Part shown: in pieces, positions 1 through 6,951 of the stretch
Numbering within the stretch: the stretch's first letter is position 1
Layout: the number at the start of each line of letters is the position of its first letter
Source of the DNA: Planctomycetales bacterium
GTDB taxonomy: Bacteria; Planctomycetota; Planctomycetia; Pirellulales; Thermoguttaceae
Length of the DNA stretch: 13,438 nucleotides
NCBI GenBank assembly: GCA_007127495.1
Contig: SKZG01000261.1
Location: forward strand, 1-13,438
Direction of reading: 5' to 3'
The notes under the pieces: generated by a model
The model's database searches: none
What the model was told of the DNA's origin: nothing
Seen by the model: the letters and a program-made list of their open reading frames with translations, nothing else
Translations under genes and position numbers: made by a program

Positions 1-44
1 ACGGCGTGTGCCTGCTACAATAGGGGACGGCACACGGCGTGTGC
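1..44. repeat. 11-bp direct repeat around the first promoter and start
   Basis: The 11-mer ACGGCGTGTGC occurs at 1-11 and again at 34-44, exactly 33 bases apart. The second copy contains the GTG start codon of the first gene (39-41). The two copies bracket the putative -10 box and the Shine-Dalgarno-like AGGGGA. The left copy touches the window edge, so the repeat could be longer or have further copies outside. This may be chance, a duplicated regulator site, or a small tandem duplication. Confidence 0.45.
13..21 (+). promoter_or_regulatory. Extended -10 promoter element of the first acyltransferase-like gene
   Basis: TGCTACAAT at 13-21 fits an extended -10 (TGn plus TACAAT, 5 of 6 matches to TATAAT). 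A -35 box would fall outside the window. Transcription would then begin near 28, giving a leader of only about 11 bases to the GTG at 39. The AGGGGA at 22-27 would lie at or upstream of the transcript start, so this Shine-Dalgarno would only work if a promoter further upstream is also used. Confidence 0.4.
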
Positions 45-1454
45 TCGCGTTTGGATCGACCAGTGAATGACGATTTAGGCAAACGGCTCTTTCCCCTCGC
101 GCTGGAGGCGTTCGAACGCTATTTGCACGCCGACGATTGGGGGCCGTACCCGGCCGATGGACTGTTGCAGCTTACATTTCGCGGAAGTTTACGCCGCGAG
201 ATGTTTGAAGAAGCCATCGAGGCGGCCTTGGCGCGGCATCCATTGATGCAGGCGTGGATTGACCACGACGCTCGGGGGCGGCCGGTTTGGGTTGCGGCCG
301 CCGATCGGCGCCCCTTTATTACGTGGGATCCGGCCGTGCGCCCGGCGAATTGCCCTCGCGGGCCCCGGATTGATCTTCGTAACGAGGTCGGCTCGCGCTT
401 CTTTCTGAGGGAAGACGGCGATCGTACCGAAATGCTCATGCAAATGCGGCACCTGTGCTGCGATGGGCTCGGGTTGGCACAGATTATCGAAGATCTACTA
501 CTGGAATACCAGCGGCGCTTTGACGGTCGAGCCGAGTTGCCTCCGCTCCGGACGCTTGACCCCCAGCGACTGCGTCGCCGCGGGCATTTTGGACTTGGGT
601 GGGGCGGTTCTCTCTGCAGGCTGCCCCTGGACCTGGCCGCCGGACTGGCGGCCTTTGAGTATTTCGGACATCGGCCTACTCCCATTGGCGGCACTGAGTC
701 CCCTTTGAAGGACGACGGCGTACCGCTCGATTACCCGCCTCTGCTAAGCCACGCGCTGACCGCCGAGGAAACCAAGGGCGTGTCTGCCGCTGCAAAACGC
801 CAAAGTGTCACAGTCAATGACCTATTGCTGCGCGACTTGTTTGTTGCGCTCGATGGTCGGATTACCGCCGACGATCCCGACAAAGAGTCGCCGCTAATTC
901 GAATCATGATTCCCATGAGTTTACGGGTTCCGGGCGACGAAGCCACGCCGGCGGCGAATATCGTGGGCATGACCTACCTCGACCGAAGGCCGTCGAAGTT
1001 TCAGGAAACGAAACTATTGGCCAGTGTCCACCGCGAGATGCGATTGCTGAAGTGGGTGCGGGCCGGCATTACGCTCAATCAGGCCATTCGCGTTGTCGAG
1101 CGGCTTCCGGGGGGCCTTCGGACCATGCTCCCCTACGAACGATGTTTGGCCACGGCAGTGCTGAGCAACTGGGGGATTCTCGAACGCATGCTCCGGGTTC
1201 CGCAAACCGATGGCTTTTACCGCGCGGGCGATGCGATACTGGAACGTGTGGGAGCCGCGCCGCCCATACGCCCGCTCACTCGCGCGGCGTTTCTTGTGAT
1301 CCACTACGCGGGGCGGCTGAACATTACGCTGCAGTACGACTCACACGTATTAAGCCCCCCGGAGGGGCAGGATTTGCTCGACCGCTTTGTCGGCCGACTT
1401 CGTCGATCAATACTTTTGTCCCCGCCTTGTAGGGGAAGTGAGTGTGCTTTGTAG
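39..1454 (+). CDS. Condensation-domain (HHxxxDG-type) acyltransferase-like protein, paralogue 1
   Basis: This is a 471-residue protein of the chloramphenicol-acetyltransferase-like fold used by NRPS condensation domains, PapA-type and alcohol/wax-ester acyltransferases. The active-site motif is RHLCCDG at 137-143: the catalytic second His (H138) and the DG pair are kept, but the first His of HHxxxDG is Arg. The N-terminal half has the family's ARHPLM motif (65-70). The C-terminal half has VLSNWG (374-379), in the place of the DFGWG/SNxG loop of the channel. There is no carrier-protein or adenylation domain, so it stands alone; it is probably cytosolic, with no signal peptide or membrane helix. 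The GTG start is chosen because an in-frame TAG lies at 21-23 and AGGGGA lies 11 bases upstream; GTG at 63 is an alternative. It is clearly a paralogue of the gene at 2824-4221, sharing ARHPL, VLSN and the conserved C-terminal end. Acyl donor and acceptor are unknown. Confidence 0.75.
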   Translation: MCSRLDRPVNDDLGKRLFPLALEAFERYLHADDWGPYPADGLLQLTFRGSLRREMFEEAIEAALARHPLMQAWIDHDARGRPVWVAAADRRPFITWDPAVRPANCPRGPRIDLRNEVGSRFFLREDGDRTEMLMQMRHLCCDGLGLAQIIEDLLLEYQRRFDGRAELPPLRTLDPQRLRRRGHFGLGWGGSLCRLPLDLAAGLAAFEYFGHRPTPIGGTESPLKDDGVPLDYPPLLSHALTAEETKGVSAAAKRQSVTVNDLLLRDLFVALDGRITADDPDKESPLIRIMIPMSLRVPGDEATPAANIVGMTYLDRRPSKFQETKLLASVHREMRLLKWVRAGITLNQAIRVVERLPGGLRTMLPYERCLATAVLSNWGILERMLRVPQTDGFYRAGDAILERVGAAPPIRPLTRAAFLVIHYAGRLNITLQYDSHVLSPPEGQDLLDRFVGRLRRSILLSPPCRGSECAL

Positions 1455-1456
1455 CG

Positions 1457-1484
1457 GGGCGTGACACGTGCCCGGCGTTTTTTT
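1457..1484 (+). terminator. Possible intrinsic terminator after the first acyltransferase gene
   Basis: GGGC (1457-1460) and GCCC (1470-1473) can pair around a short GC-rich loop, and a run of seven T follows at 1478-1484. It starts 3 bases after the stop codon. The stem is short and four bases separate it from the T run. It is therefore a weak candidate, supported mainly by position. Confidence 0.35.
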
Positions 1485-1531
1485 CCCCGCGCCCCTTGTC
1501 AGAACCGCTCGTGTCGCGGATAATGACAAAA

Positions 1532-1541
1532 TGACCGGTCA
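1532..1541. promoter_or_regulatory. Perfect 10-bp palindrome upstream of the hydrolase operon
   Basis: TGACCGGTCA is a perfect palindrome in the 245-base gap between the first acyltransferase and the hydrolase. It lies about 160 bases upstream of the hydrolase start. It could be a regulator-binding half of the operon's control region; no convincing -35/-10 pair was found next to it. The rest of the gap shows no coding potential. Confidence 0.25.
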
Positions 1542-1680
1542 CGCGAACGGTTACCCCAACCCACCGGCTGGAATGGAAGCATAGCTCCAGCCCGCGCCTG
1601 CCACAGCACGCCCCGGTTTTGCTCGGGAAGGCGGTTCCCTGCGATGTGCGGGGAGTCGTTGCAGCGCCCGCCCTTTAGAA

Positions 1681-1695
1681 AAGGAAGGTCCTTCC
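1681..1695 (+). promoter_or_regulatory. Shine-Dalgarno sequestered in an inverted repeat before the hydrolase
   Basis: GGAAGG (1683-1688) is mirrored by CCTTCC (1690-1695) around a single T. In RNA this gives a 5-bp stem with a three-base loop that buries the purine-rich ribosome-binding site just before the start. Either the ATG at 1700 or the TTG at 1697 could be served by it. The arrangement could modulate translation by folding or protein binding, or may be coincidental. Confidence 0.4.
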
Positions 1696-1699
1696 GTTG

Positions 1700-2779
1700 A
1701 TGGTTCTATTGCTTTGGTGTATCCTTGCTTCGGGCATTCTGTTGCTTCTGCTTGCGCCTCTGCTATGGTTTGTTTATGGGCCTGTGGTCGCGCGGCGATT
1801 TGTCGAAATGCCGTGGTTTCCCAGCGGATTGTCTGCGACGACGGCCGACGATTATCCGGGAGGCATTTTCGATGCCGAGGAGGTTGCGTTTGCTGCCGCC
1901 GACGGCGTTTCGTTGGCAGGCACTTACCTGCCGACGACCGCGGCCGAGCGCAAGGGCGTGGTGATTTTTTGTCACGAGTTCCGCGGCAGCCGGTGGACGG
2001 CGCTGGAGTTTACCGGGGGGCTTCGGAACGATGGATTCGATATCTTTGCTTTCGATTTCCGCAATCACGGCGACAGCGCCGTCAAGGCGGGGTATCGGCC
2101 GCTACCGTGGGCGACAACCTGGGAGACGGTCGACGTTCAGGCGGCGATCGATTACTGTTGTCAACGCAATGCAGCCTTTTCCGGAAAGGTCGTGCTCTTC
2201 GGATTGAGCCGAGGGGCCGCTACGGCGCTATGTGTGGCCGCCACGGAACCACGCGTCCGGGCGGCGGTTCTGGATAGTGTCGTGCCGACGGAAGAGGTCC
2301 AAGTTTACCTGATCCGGCGATTCATGCACCTCTACCTGCCGCGCGTCTTGAAGCCTTTGTCGCAGTTGCCGGATCGGCCGTTCCGGTGGCTCGCCTTCTG
2401 GGCGAATCACATCATCCGGCGGTCGCACGGCGGCGCGATCCTCGGTATGACGCGCGCGGCGCAGCGGGTGCGGAAACCACTGCTGTTGATCCACGGATGC
2501 CGCGACGGGTTTGTCCCCTTGGCAACGGTCTGCTCTTTGCGGCGGCAGATGCGTATTCGTCCCAAAGTTTGGGTCATTCCGCAAGCGCGGCACAACCAAA
2601 CGGCTCGGGAGGCGGGCGACGACTATCATCGCCGTGTCGTGCGTTTTGTGGGGCGCCACCTGGAAACCCAGCCGGCCCCAGCCTTGGTGGAACCGGAGCC
2701 GATTCGTGCCGATGCCGCCCCGACCCCGGCCGTTCCGACCCCGGCCGGTCGCCCCGCCGCCATTCCCGTTGCATCCTGA
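1700..2779 (+). CDS. Membrane-anchored alpha/beta hydrolase (serine hydrolase)
   Basis: This is a 359-residue alpha/beta-hydrolase-fold protein of the serine aminopeptidase / dienelactone-hydrolase-like kind. A hydrophobic segment at about residues 2-26 forms a single N-terminal anchor, and the catalytic body follows. The triad is readable: nucleophile Ser170 in GLSRGA, Asp269 in HGCRDGFVP, and His298 in PQARHN. HEFRGSR (about 92-98) is the likely oxyanion-hole region, and FRNHGDS (about 120-126) follows it. The last 35 or so residues are a Pro/Ala-rich tail outside the fold. An ATG is chosen; the TTG immediately before it is an alternative with the same frame. The downstream acyltransferase starts 44 bases after the stop, suggesting one transcript and a linked substrate, for example an ester made by the acyltransferases and cleaved or trimmed here. 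The exact substrate cannot be told. Confidence 0.85.
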   Translation: MVLLLWCILASGILLLLLAPLLWFVYGPVVARRFVEMPWFPSGLSATTADDYPGGIFDAEEVAFAAADGVSLAGTYLPTTAAERKGVVIFCHEFRGSRWTALEFTGGLRNDGFDIFAFDFRNHGDSAVKAGYRPLPWATTWETVDVQAAIDYCCQRNAAFSGKVVLFGLSRGAATALCVAATEPRVRAAVLDSVVPTEEVQVYLIRRFMHLYLPRVLKPLSQLPDRPFRWLAFWANHIIRRSHGGAILGMTRAAQRVRKPLLLIHGCRDGFVPLATVCSLRRQMRIRPKVWVIPQARHNQTAREAGDDYHRRVVRFVGRHLETQPAPALVEPEPIRADAAPTPAVPTPAGRPAAIPVAS

Positions 2780-2823
2780 GGCCGCCGGCTTGAGGGGCGT
2801 CGCGGGTTGCTCGCGGCCGGTAT

Positions 2824-4221
2824 TTGTCACGTCCGCGTTTTACTCCGGAATACATCGAGCCACCCGTGAAGCAATCGAGCCTTTTCCCCCTGCCTTTGAC
2901 GGTGTTCGAACGACACATGCTGACGGATGATCGGCCGGATTATCCGATGACGTGCGCCGTCCACGCACAATTTGCGGGAACGATTCGCCGGGAAGCGTTT
3001 TCCGAGGCCTTTGACGAGGTGTTGGCGCGCCACCCCTTGCTCACCGCGCTGGTGGATCGCTCCCATCCTGGAAGGCCGTGCTGGATGCCCGGCGCGGTTC
3101 GCCCTGGTATTCAATGGCGCGAATCCGAGGACGTGACCGGGTTCGGCCTCACCGACCGGATCGACCTCGAACGGGAGGCGGGACTTCGCTTCCAAGTGCG
3201 GCAGGATTCCGAGAAGGCATTTGCCACCATGCTCTTCCACCATGTCTGTTCCGACGGGATCGGCGCGGCCCGGTTTCTTGAAGAGCTGCTCGCGGCGTAT
3301 CACGTGCGCGTGGAGCCCGATTGCCGCGCCGACGTTCTTCCCGCCACGGATCTTTCGCGACTACCGCTTCGCGGCTGTGTTCCTCGTATGGGCAGCTTTC
3401 CTGCGAGGGTTTCTCACCAAGTACGCACCTTGGTGCGCGAGGGACATCATTGGCTGTGCCACCCCGTGACCCCGTTAGGGTTCCCGGCCGGGGCTTGCGA
3501 GCCCGGGGCCGGCACCTTGTCGCTTGGAAGGCTTCCCGCCTGCGAATTCGACGAAGACTTCTCCGCGCGGCTCCGTGCGGCTTCCAAACAGCGCGGCGTT
3601 ACGATGAACGACGCCTTCTTGGCGGCGATGTTCGCGACGATTTGCGAGTGGAACGCCGGCCATCCACCCGCGGCCTCCACCCCCTGGCTGCGCATTGCCG
3701 TTCCTCAGAATTTGCGCGAGCCCGCCGATCGCTGGATGCCGGCCGCCAACAAGGTAACGATGTGCTTCCTGACGCGCAGCCAACACTCCTGCGAGAATGC
3801 AAGCGACTTGCTTCGCGGAATTGGTGTAGAGATGTCGGCTGCTCGATATTGGTTGCGGGGGAAGAGCCTGCTTCGGGCCATGCGGGTTGCGCAGGCGATT
3901 CCGAGGTTGGAACGCCGTTTTCGAGAGGAGGACCGTTGCCTTGCCACCGTAGTGCTCTCGAATTTGGGCGACTACGATCGCTGGTTCTGTAGTTCGCTTC
4001 CCCGCGAAGGAAGGCACATCCGTGCGGGGAACGTGTGCCTGCAACGCCTGACTCCCGCCGCGCCGGTCCGGCCGCAAACCCACGCTGCGTTTTGTGTGGC
4101 GAGCTACGGGGGCGTTCTGCGCATCAGCATGCGTCCCGACCCTCGCGTGTTCACCGCCGACAAGGCTGAGGAACTGCTGGCGTTGTTCGCGTCGAAAGTC
4201 GAATCCGCGGCCGAAGGCTAG
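2824..4221 (+). CDS. Condensation-domain (HHxxxDG) acyltransferase-like protein, paralogue 2
   Basis: This is a 465-residue stand-alone condensation-fold acyltransferase-like protein. It has the complete motif HHVCSDG at 139-145, with catalytic His140 and structural Asp144. Family landmarks are LARHPLL (67-73), VTMND (259-263) and VLSNLG (377-382), the last equivalent to the SNxG/DFGWG solvent-channel loop. No signal peptide, membrane helix or carrier domain is present. It resembles the protein at 39-1454 along its full length, so an ancient duplication is likely; this copy keeps both His residues. The TTG at 2824 is the first start after an in-frame TGA (2791-2793), but no clear Shine-Dalgarno precedes it. 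GTG at 2866 would give a 451-residue protein beginning nearer the conserved LFPL block and is a fair alternative. It is probably co-transcribed with the hydrolase. A PapA5-like or wax-ester-synthase-like role is possible but unproven. Confidence 0.78.
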   Translation: MSRPRFTPEYIEPPVKQSSLFPLPLTVFERHMLTDDRPDYPMTCAVHAQFAGTIRREAFSEAFDEVLARHPLLTALVDRSHPGRPCWMPGAVRPGIQWRESEDVTGFGLTDRIDLEREAGLRFQVRQDSEKAFATMLFHHVCSDGIGAARFLEELLAAYHVRVEPDCRADVLPATDLSRLPLRGCVPRMGSFPARVSHQVRTLVREGHHWLCHPVTPLGFPAGACEPGAGTLSLGRLPACEFDEDFSARLRAASKQRGVTMNDAFLAAMFATICEWNAGHPPAASTPWLRIAVPQNLREPADRWMPAANKVTMCFLTRSQHSCENASDLLRGIGVEMSAARYWLRGKSLLRAMRVAQAIPRLERRFREEDRCLATVVLSNLGDYDRWFCSSLPREGRHIRAGNVCLQRLTPAAPVRPQTHAAFCVASYGGVLRISMRPDPRVFTADKAEELLALFASKVESAAEG

Positions 4222-4228
4222 CCGGTTT

Positions 4229-4254
4229 GCGCGTGGTGCGCTCAAACCACGCGC
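4229..4254. repeat. Perfect 9-bp hairpin between convergent genes
   Basis: GCGCGTGGT (4229-4237) and ACCACGCGC (4246-4254) form a perfect 9-bp stem with an 8-base loop, starting 8 bases after the acyltransferase stop. No T run follows on either strand, so it is a 3'-end-stabilising or Rho-assisted structure rather than a classic intrinsic terminator. GGTTTG (4224-4229) and CAAACC (4243-4248) could form a competing stem overlapping the first. The 10-mer AGCCGGTTTG at 4220-4229 recurs at 4281-4290. Confidence 0.5.
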
Positions 4255-4326
4255 GGCCAAGCGGCTGAAACCCTGGCAGGAGCCGGTTTGTTTGCCACTA
4301 CCGTACATCGTCACGACGAATGCGGG

Positions 4327-5337
4327 CTAGGCCCCTTCCTGCGGCGCAAAGTGCCGATCGACGACCGCGGCCAGTTCGCGCTGTGTGCCGACGCGGCTGA
4401 TTTGGGCACGGAACGAGCGGGCTCCCGGCCGCCCCTGAGCATAGCGGCAGGCTTGCCGGCGGAACTGTACGGCCGCGTACCGCTCGCCGTGTTGCTCAAC
4501 CAGCAGCCGATAGTGCTCCAGCAGCAGCGTGCGCTGTTCGGGGAGGGTGGGCTCCGGCGGGATAGGCTCGCCGCGCAGGGCGGCCGCGGCTTCGCGGAAC
4601 AGCCACGGCCGGCCCAGCGCCGCGCGGCCGATCATCACCCCGTCCACGCCGTAGCGGGCGAACGCCCCGGCCACGTCGGCCGCCGTTTTGACGTCGCCGT
4701 TTCCGATGAGCGGAATACGTCGCAGGTGCGGCCGGATTCGGGCGATCTGCTCCCAGTCGGCCCGGCCGCGGAACATCTGGTCGGTCGTGCGGCCGTGCAC
4801 CGTCACGGCCGCGCCGCCGGCCTCCTCAACCGCCTGGGCCACGTCGGTTGCCGTGATGAAGTGGGCCGATGGGCCGAGGCGAATCTTCGCCGTCACCGGC
4901 ACGCCGCGGCAGGCCGCCGCAACACGCGCCACCAGTTCGCCCACGCGGTCCGGCCGGCGCAGCAGGTAGGCGCCGCTTTGGGCCTTTTCGGCCACGTCGC
5001 GCGCCGGGCAGCCGAAGTTCAAGTCGATCAGGCTCGGCGCGAACCGCTCAACCAGTCGCGCGGCGACCGCGGCCAGCGTGCCGGGATCGTTGTCCCAAAT
5101 CTGGATGCCCAACGGACGCGGCTCGCCGGCCACGCCCCACAGCCGGTCGGGATCGTCGCTGCCGCGCGCGGCCATCGCGTGCAGCCCGCGGGCGCTGAGC
5201 ATTTCCGTCAGCAGCAACCCCGCCCCGCCCAGCCGCCGCACCAGCGAGCGAAAGGCGAAGTTGGAGTAGCCCACCATCGGGGCAGCCAGCAACGGCGGAT
5301 CGATTGGCAGCCCGGCAATGTGCAGCGGAGGTATCAT
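4327..5337 (-). CDS. dus: tRNA-dihydrouridine synthase (Dus family)
   Basis: This is a 336-residue flavoenzyme that reduces uridine to dihydrouridine in the D-loop of tRNA, using FMN and NADPH. The TIM-barrel signature is clear: LLAAPMVGYSN near the N-terminus (FMN contacts), then DLNFGCPARDV with catalytic Cys110, then TAKIRLG (Lys151), VTVHGRT (His181), IGNGDV (about 211-216, FMN phosphate) and GRAALGRPWLF (about 237-247). The C-terminal helical tRNA-binding part ends with a Dus-like RRQACRYAQGRPGAR block. ATG at 5337 is chosen because the fold begins immediately after it. The frame stays open upstream to an ATG at 5454, but those 39 residues are basic, low in family character and unlikely to be translated. 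No strong Shine-Dalgarno was seen. The gene converges with the acyltransferase; it is a housekeeping function without evident link to its neighbours. The Dus subclass (A, B or C) cannot be assigned safely. Confidence 0.93.
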   Translation of the reverse strand: MIPPLHIAGLPIDPPLLAAPMVGYSNFAFRSLVRRLGGAGLLLTEMLSARGLHAMAARGSDDPDRLWGVAGEPRPLGIQIWDNDPGTLAAVAARLVERFAPSLIDLNFGCPARDVAEKAQSGAYLLRRPDRVGELVARVAAACRGVPVTAKIRLGPSAHFITATDVAQAVEEAGGAAVTVHGRTTDQMFRGRADWEQIARIRPHLRRIPLIGNGDVKTAADVAGAFARYGVDGVMIGRAALGRPWLFREAAAALRGEPIPPEPTLPEQRTLLLEHYRLLVEQHGERYAAVQFRRQACRYAQGRPGARSFRAQISRVGTQRELAAVVDRHFAPQEGA

Positions 5338-5873
5338 GCGGTGTGAGCTGTTCAGGAGACAGATACCTCGATGGCTCTTCCGTTTCCGTAGAGTGTATCC
5401 GATACGGTTGCCGTGCGCCAATGTGTGGGAGCGAACCCTTTTCTGTGCGGCCATGCAGGTTACGAAAACCTTGCCGCCGGGAAATTTTGGCTGCAGGGCG
5501 GTTTTGGTACATTTTCCTTTGACTTTGCGCGCACGTCGGGTATATCCAAGTAACGGAGAACCACAGGGCGTTTTCCGGGAGCAACTCGGTCCAGGAGTTA
5601 GTTTATCTGAGTCGTTGTGGCCCGTTTCTAAAACCCCGTAGTCAGGAGTCTACCCGTCTTCCCGTTCCACAGCTTGCCGGCGGCGCGTCGGCCGTTTACG
5701 AACCCATGGCTTTGCGCGGGTTGAGTCGCCCTTGCGGGCGCGGCCCTTCCAGCGTGCCGTAGCACGTTGCCTGTTCGAAGCGATTGACGCGCCCGGCAAG
5801 CGGTTTTTCCTCCGGCTTCTTTGGCAGCCGGGCAAAAGAAGATGGATTCCGTGTCGCCGGTGGCCGGGCTCCG
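5338..5873. other. Gene-poor stretch of about 530 bases with scattered promoter-like motifs
   Basis: No convincing coding region was found on either strand; the short frames present have no recognisable family and no good ribosome-binding site. On the + strand, TTGACT (5519-5524) and TATATC (5541-5546) with a 16-base spacer resemble a promoter with no gene behind it. GTAG/CTAC (about 5639-5654) is a small inverted repeat. CGCCC-TTGC-GGGCG (about 5728-5741) is a compact hairpin. GCCCGGC (about 5790) and GCCGGGC (about 5828) could pair over a long loop downstream of the deoxyhypusine-synthase-like gene. The stretch could hold a small RNA or be decayed sequence. Confidence 0.5.
5392..5421 (-). 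promoter_or_regulatory. Candidate promoter for the dihydrouridine synthase gene
   Basis: Read on the minus strand, TTGGCG (5421-5416) and TACACT (5397-5392) are separated by 18 bases, each matching 4 of 6 sigma-70 consensus positions. The start would lie about 50 bases upstream of the ATG at 5337. This supports the shorter start, because an ATG at 5454 would be upstream of this promoter. Confidence 0.3.
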
Positions 5874-6938
5874 TCACCATCCGAGCAGGTAGGCAAAGAT
5901 CAGCGGGGCGACGATGGCGGCGTCCGATTCAACGATGTACTTGGGGGTGTCCACGCCCAGTTTGCCCCAGGTGATCTTCTCATTCGGCACGGCGCCGGAA
6001 TAGGAACCGTAGCTCGTCGTGCTGTCGCTGATCTGGCAGAAGTAGCCCCAAAGCGGCGTGTCGATCTTAAGGTCCTGTTGCAGCATGGGCACGACGCATA
6101 TCGGAAAGTCGCCGGCAATGCCGCCGCCGATCTGGAACATGCCCAGCGGATGGCTCTTGGTGGTTTCCTGATAGTGCCGTGCGAGCCACGTCATGTACTC
6201 GATGCCGGTGCGCACCGTGTGAACGTTCTTGACGTCGCCGCGCAGAACCGACGCTGCATACATATTGCCCAGGGTGGAATCCTCCCAACCGGGCACGACG
6301 ATGGGCACCCCCATTTCCAGAGCGGCGAGCATCCATGAATGCTTCGGGTCGATCTGGTAGTGTCGCTCCAAGGCGCCGCCGGCGAGGGCCTTCTGGAAGA
6401 ATTCGTGGGGGAAGTAGCGTTCGCCCTTTCGGTCGGCCGCGGTCCACGCGTCGAGCATCACCTGTTCAATGCGGCGCATGGCCTCTTCTTCAGGGATGCA
6501 CGTGTCGGTCACGCGGTTCATGTGGCGGGCCAACAGCGCCGCCTCGTCGTGCGGCGTGAGGTCGCGGTAGTGGGGTACGCGCTCGTAGAAGTCGTGGGCC
6601 ACCAGGTTGAACACGTCTTCTTCGAGGTTCGCGCCAGTACACGTGATCAAGTGGACCTTGCCGCGCCGGATCATTTCGGCCAGCGACAGGCCGAGTTCAG
6701 CCGTGCTCATGGCGCCGGCCAGGGTGATCATCATGCGGCCTCCGCCTTCCAGGAAAGCGTGGTAGGCCTCGGCGGCGTCGAGTAGGGTTGCCGCGTTGAA
6801 GTGCCGGAAATGGTGCCGCAGGAACTTGCCCACCGGGCCAAGCCGTGCGCCCCACGGCGCATCGGTGCAGCCGCCCTTACGAGGATGCTCGTTTGGCGGG
6901 TTCGCGGAGACAGATTGTGAATCGGGGTCCATTGTCAT
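5874..6938 (-). CDS. Deoxyhypusine synthase-like protein
   Basis: This 354-residue protein belongs to the deoxyhypusine synthase (DHS) superfamily: NAD-dependent aminobutyl transfer from spermidine to a lysine (eIF5A) in eukaryotes/archaea, or to putrescine in homospermidine-forming relatives. Visible landmarks are TLAGAMSTAELG (dinucleotide region, about 72-83), TGANLEEDV (about 101-109), PIVVPGWEDS (about 212-221), FQIGGGIAGDFP (about 268-279) and NEKITWGKLGVD. The last holds the equivalents of human Glu323, Trp327 and the catalytic Lys329, as Glu320, Trp324 and Lys326. The HHxxNAN stretch with human His288 is replaced by AGDFPICVV, as in bacterial DHS-like proteins, so it should not be called a true DHS. 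Bacteria lack eIF5A; homospermidine or another polyamine product is an inference. ATG at 6938 is chosen because AAAGGA lies 8 bases upstream; GTG at 6971 is in frame but lacks this. The gene begins 13 bases after the stop of a broken epimerase gene, so the two were an operon. Confidence 0.88.
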   Translation of the reverse strand: MTMDPDSQSVSANPPNEHPRKGGCTDAPWGARLGPVGKFLRHHFRHFNAATLLDAAEAYHAFLEGGGRMMITLAGAMSTAELGLSLAEMIRRGKVHLITCTGANLEEDVFNLVAHDFYERVPHYRDLTPHDEAALLARHMNRVTDTCIPEEEAMRRIEQVMLDAWTAADRKGERYFPHEFFQKALAGGALERHYQIDPKHSWMLAALEMGVPIVVPGWEDSTLGNMYAASVLRGDVKNVHTVRTGIEYMTWLARHYQETTKSHPLGMFQIGGGIAGDFPICVVPMLQQDLKIDTPLWGYFCQISDSTTSYGSYSGAVPNEKITWGKLGVDTPKYIVESDAAIVAPLIFAYLLGW

Positions 6939-6951
6939 CGGTCTGATCCTT

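Noticed and set aside
4288..5346. Long + strand reading frame (352 codons) opposite the dihydrouridine synthase
   Set aside because: It is rich in Arg, Gly, Ala and His without any family motif and mirrors the clear Dus coding frame; it is a high-GC antisense shadow.
5338..5454. N-terminal extension of the dihydrouridine synthase to ATG 5454
   Set aside because: The added residues are unlike the family, the fold starts right at 5337, and a promoter-like pair lies inside the extension.
5650..5896. Short minus-strand frames of 66-76 codons downstream of the deoxyhypusine-synthase-like gene
   Set aside because: Very basic low-complexity peptides with overlapping alternatives in two frames and no ribosome-binding site.
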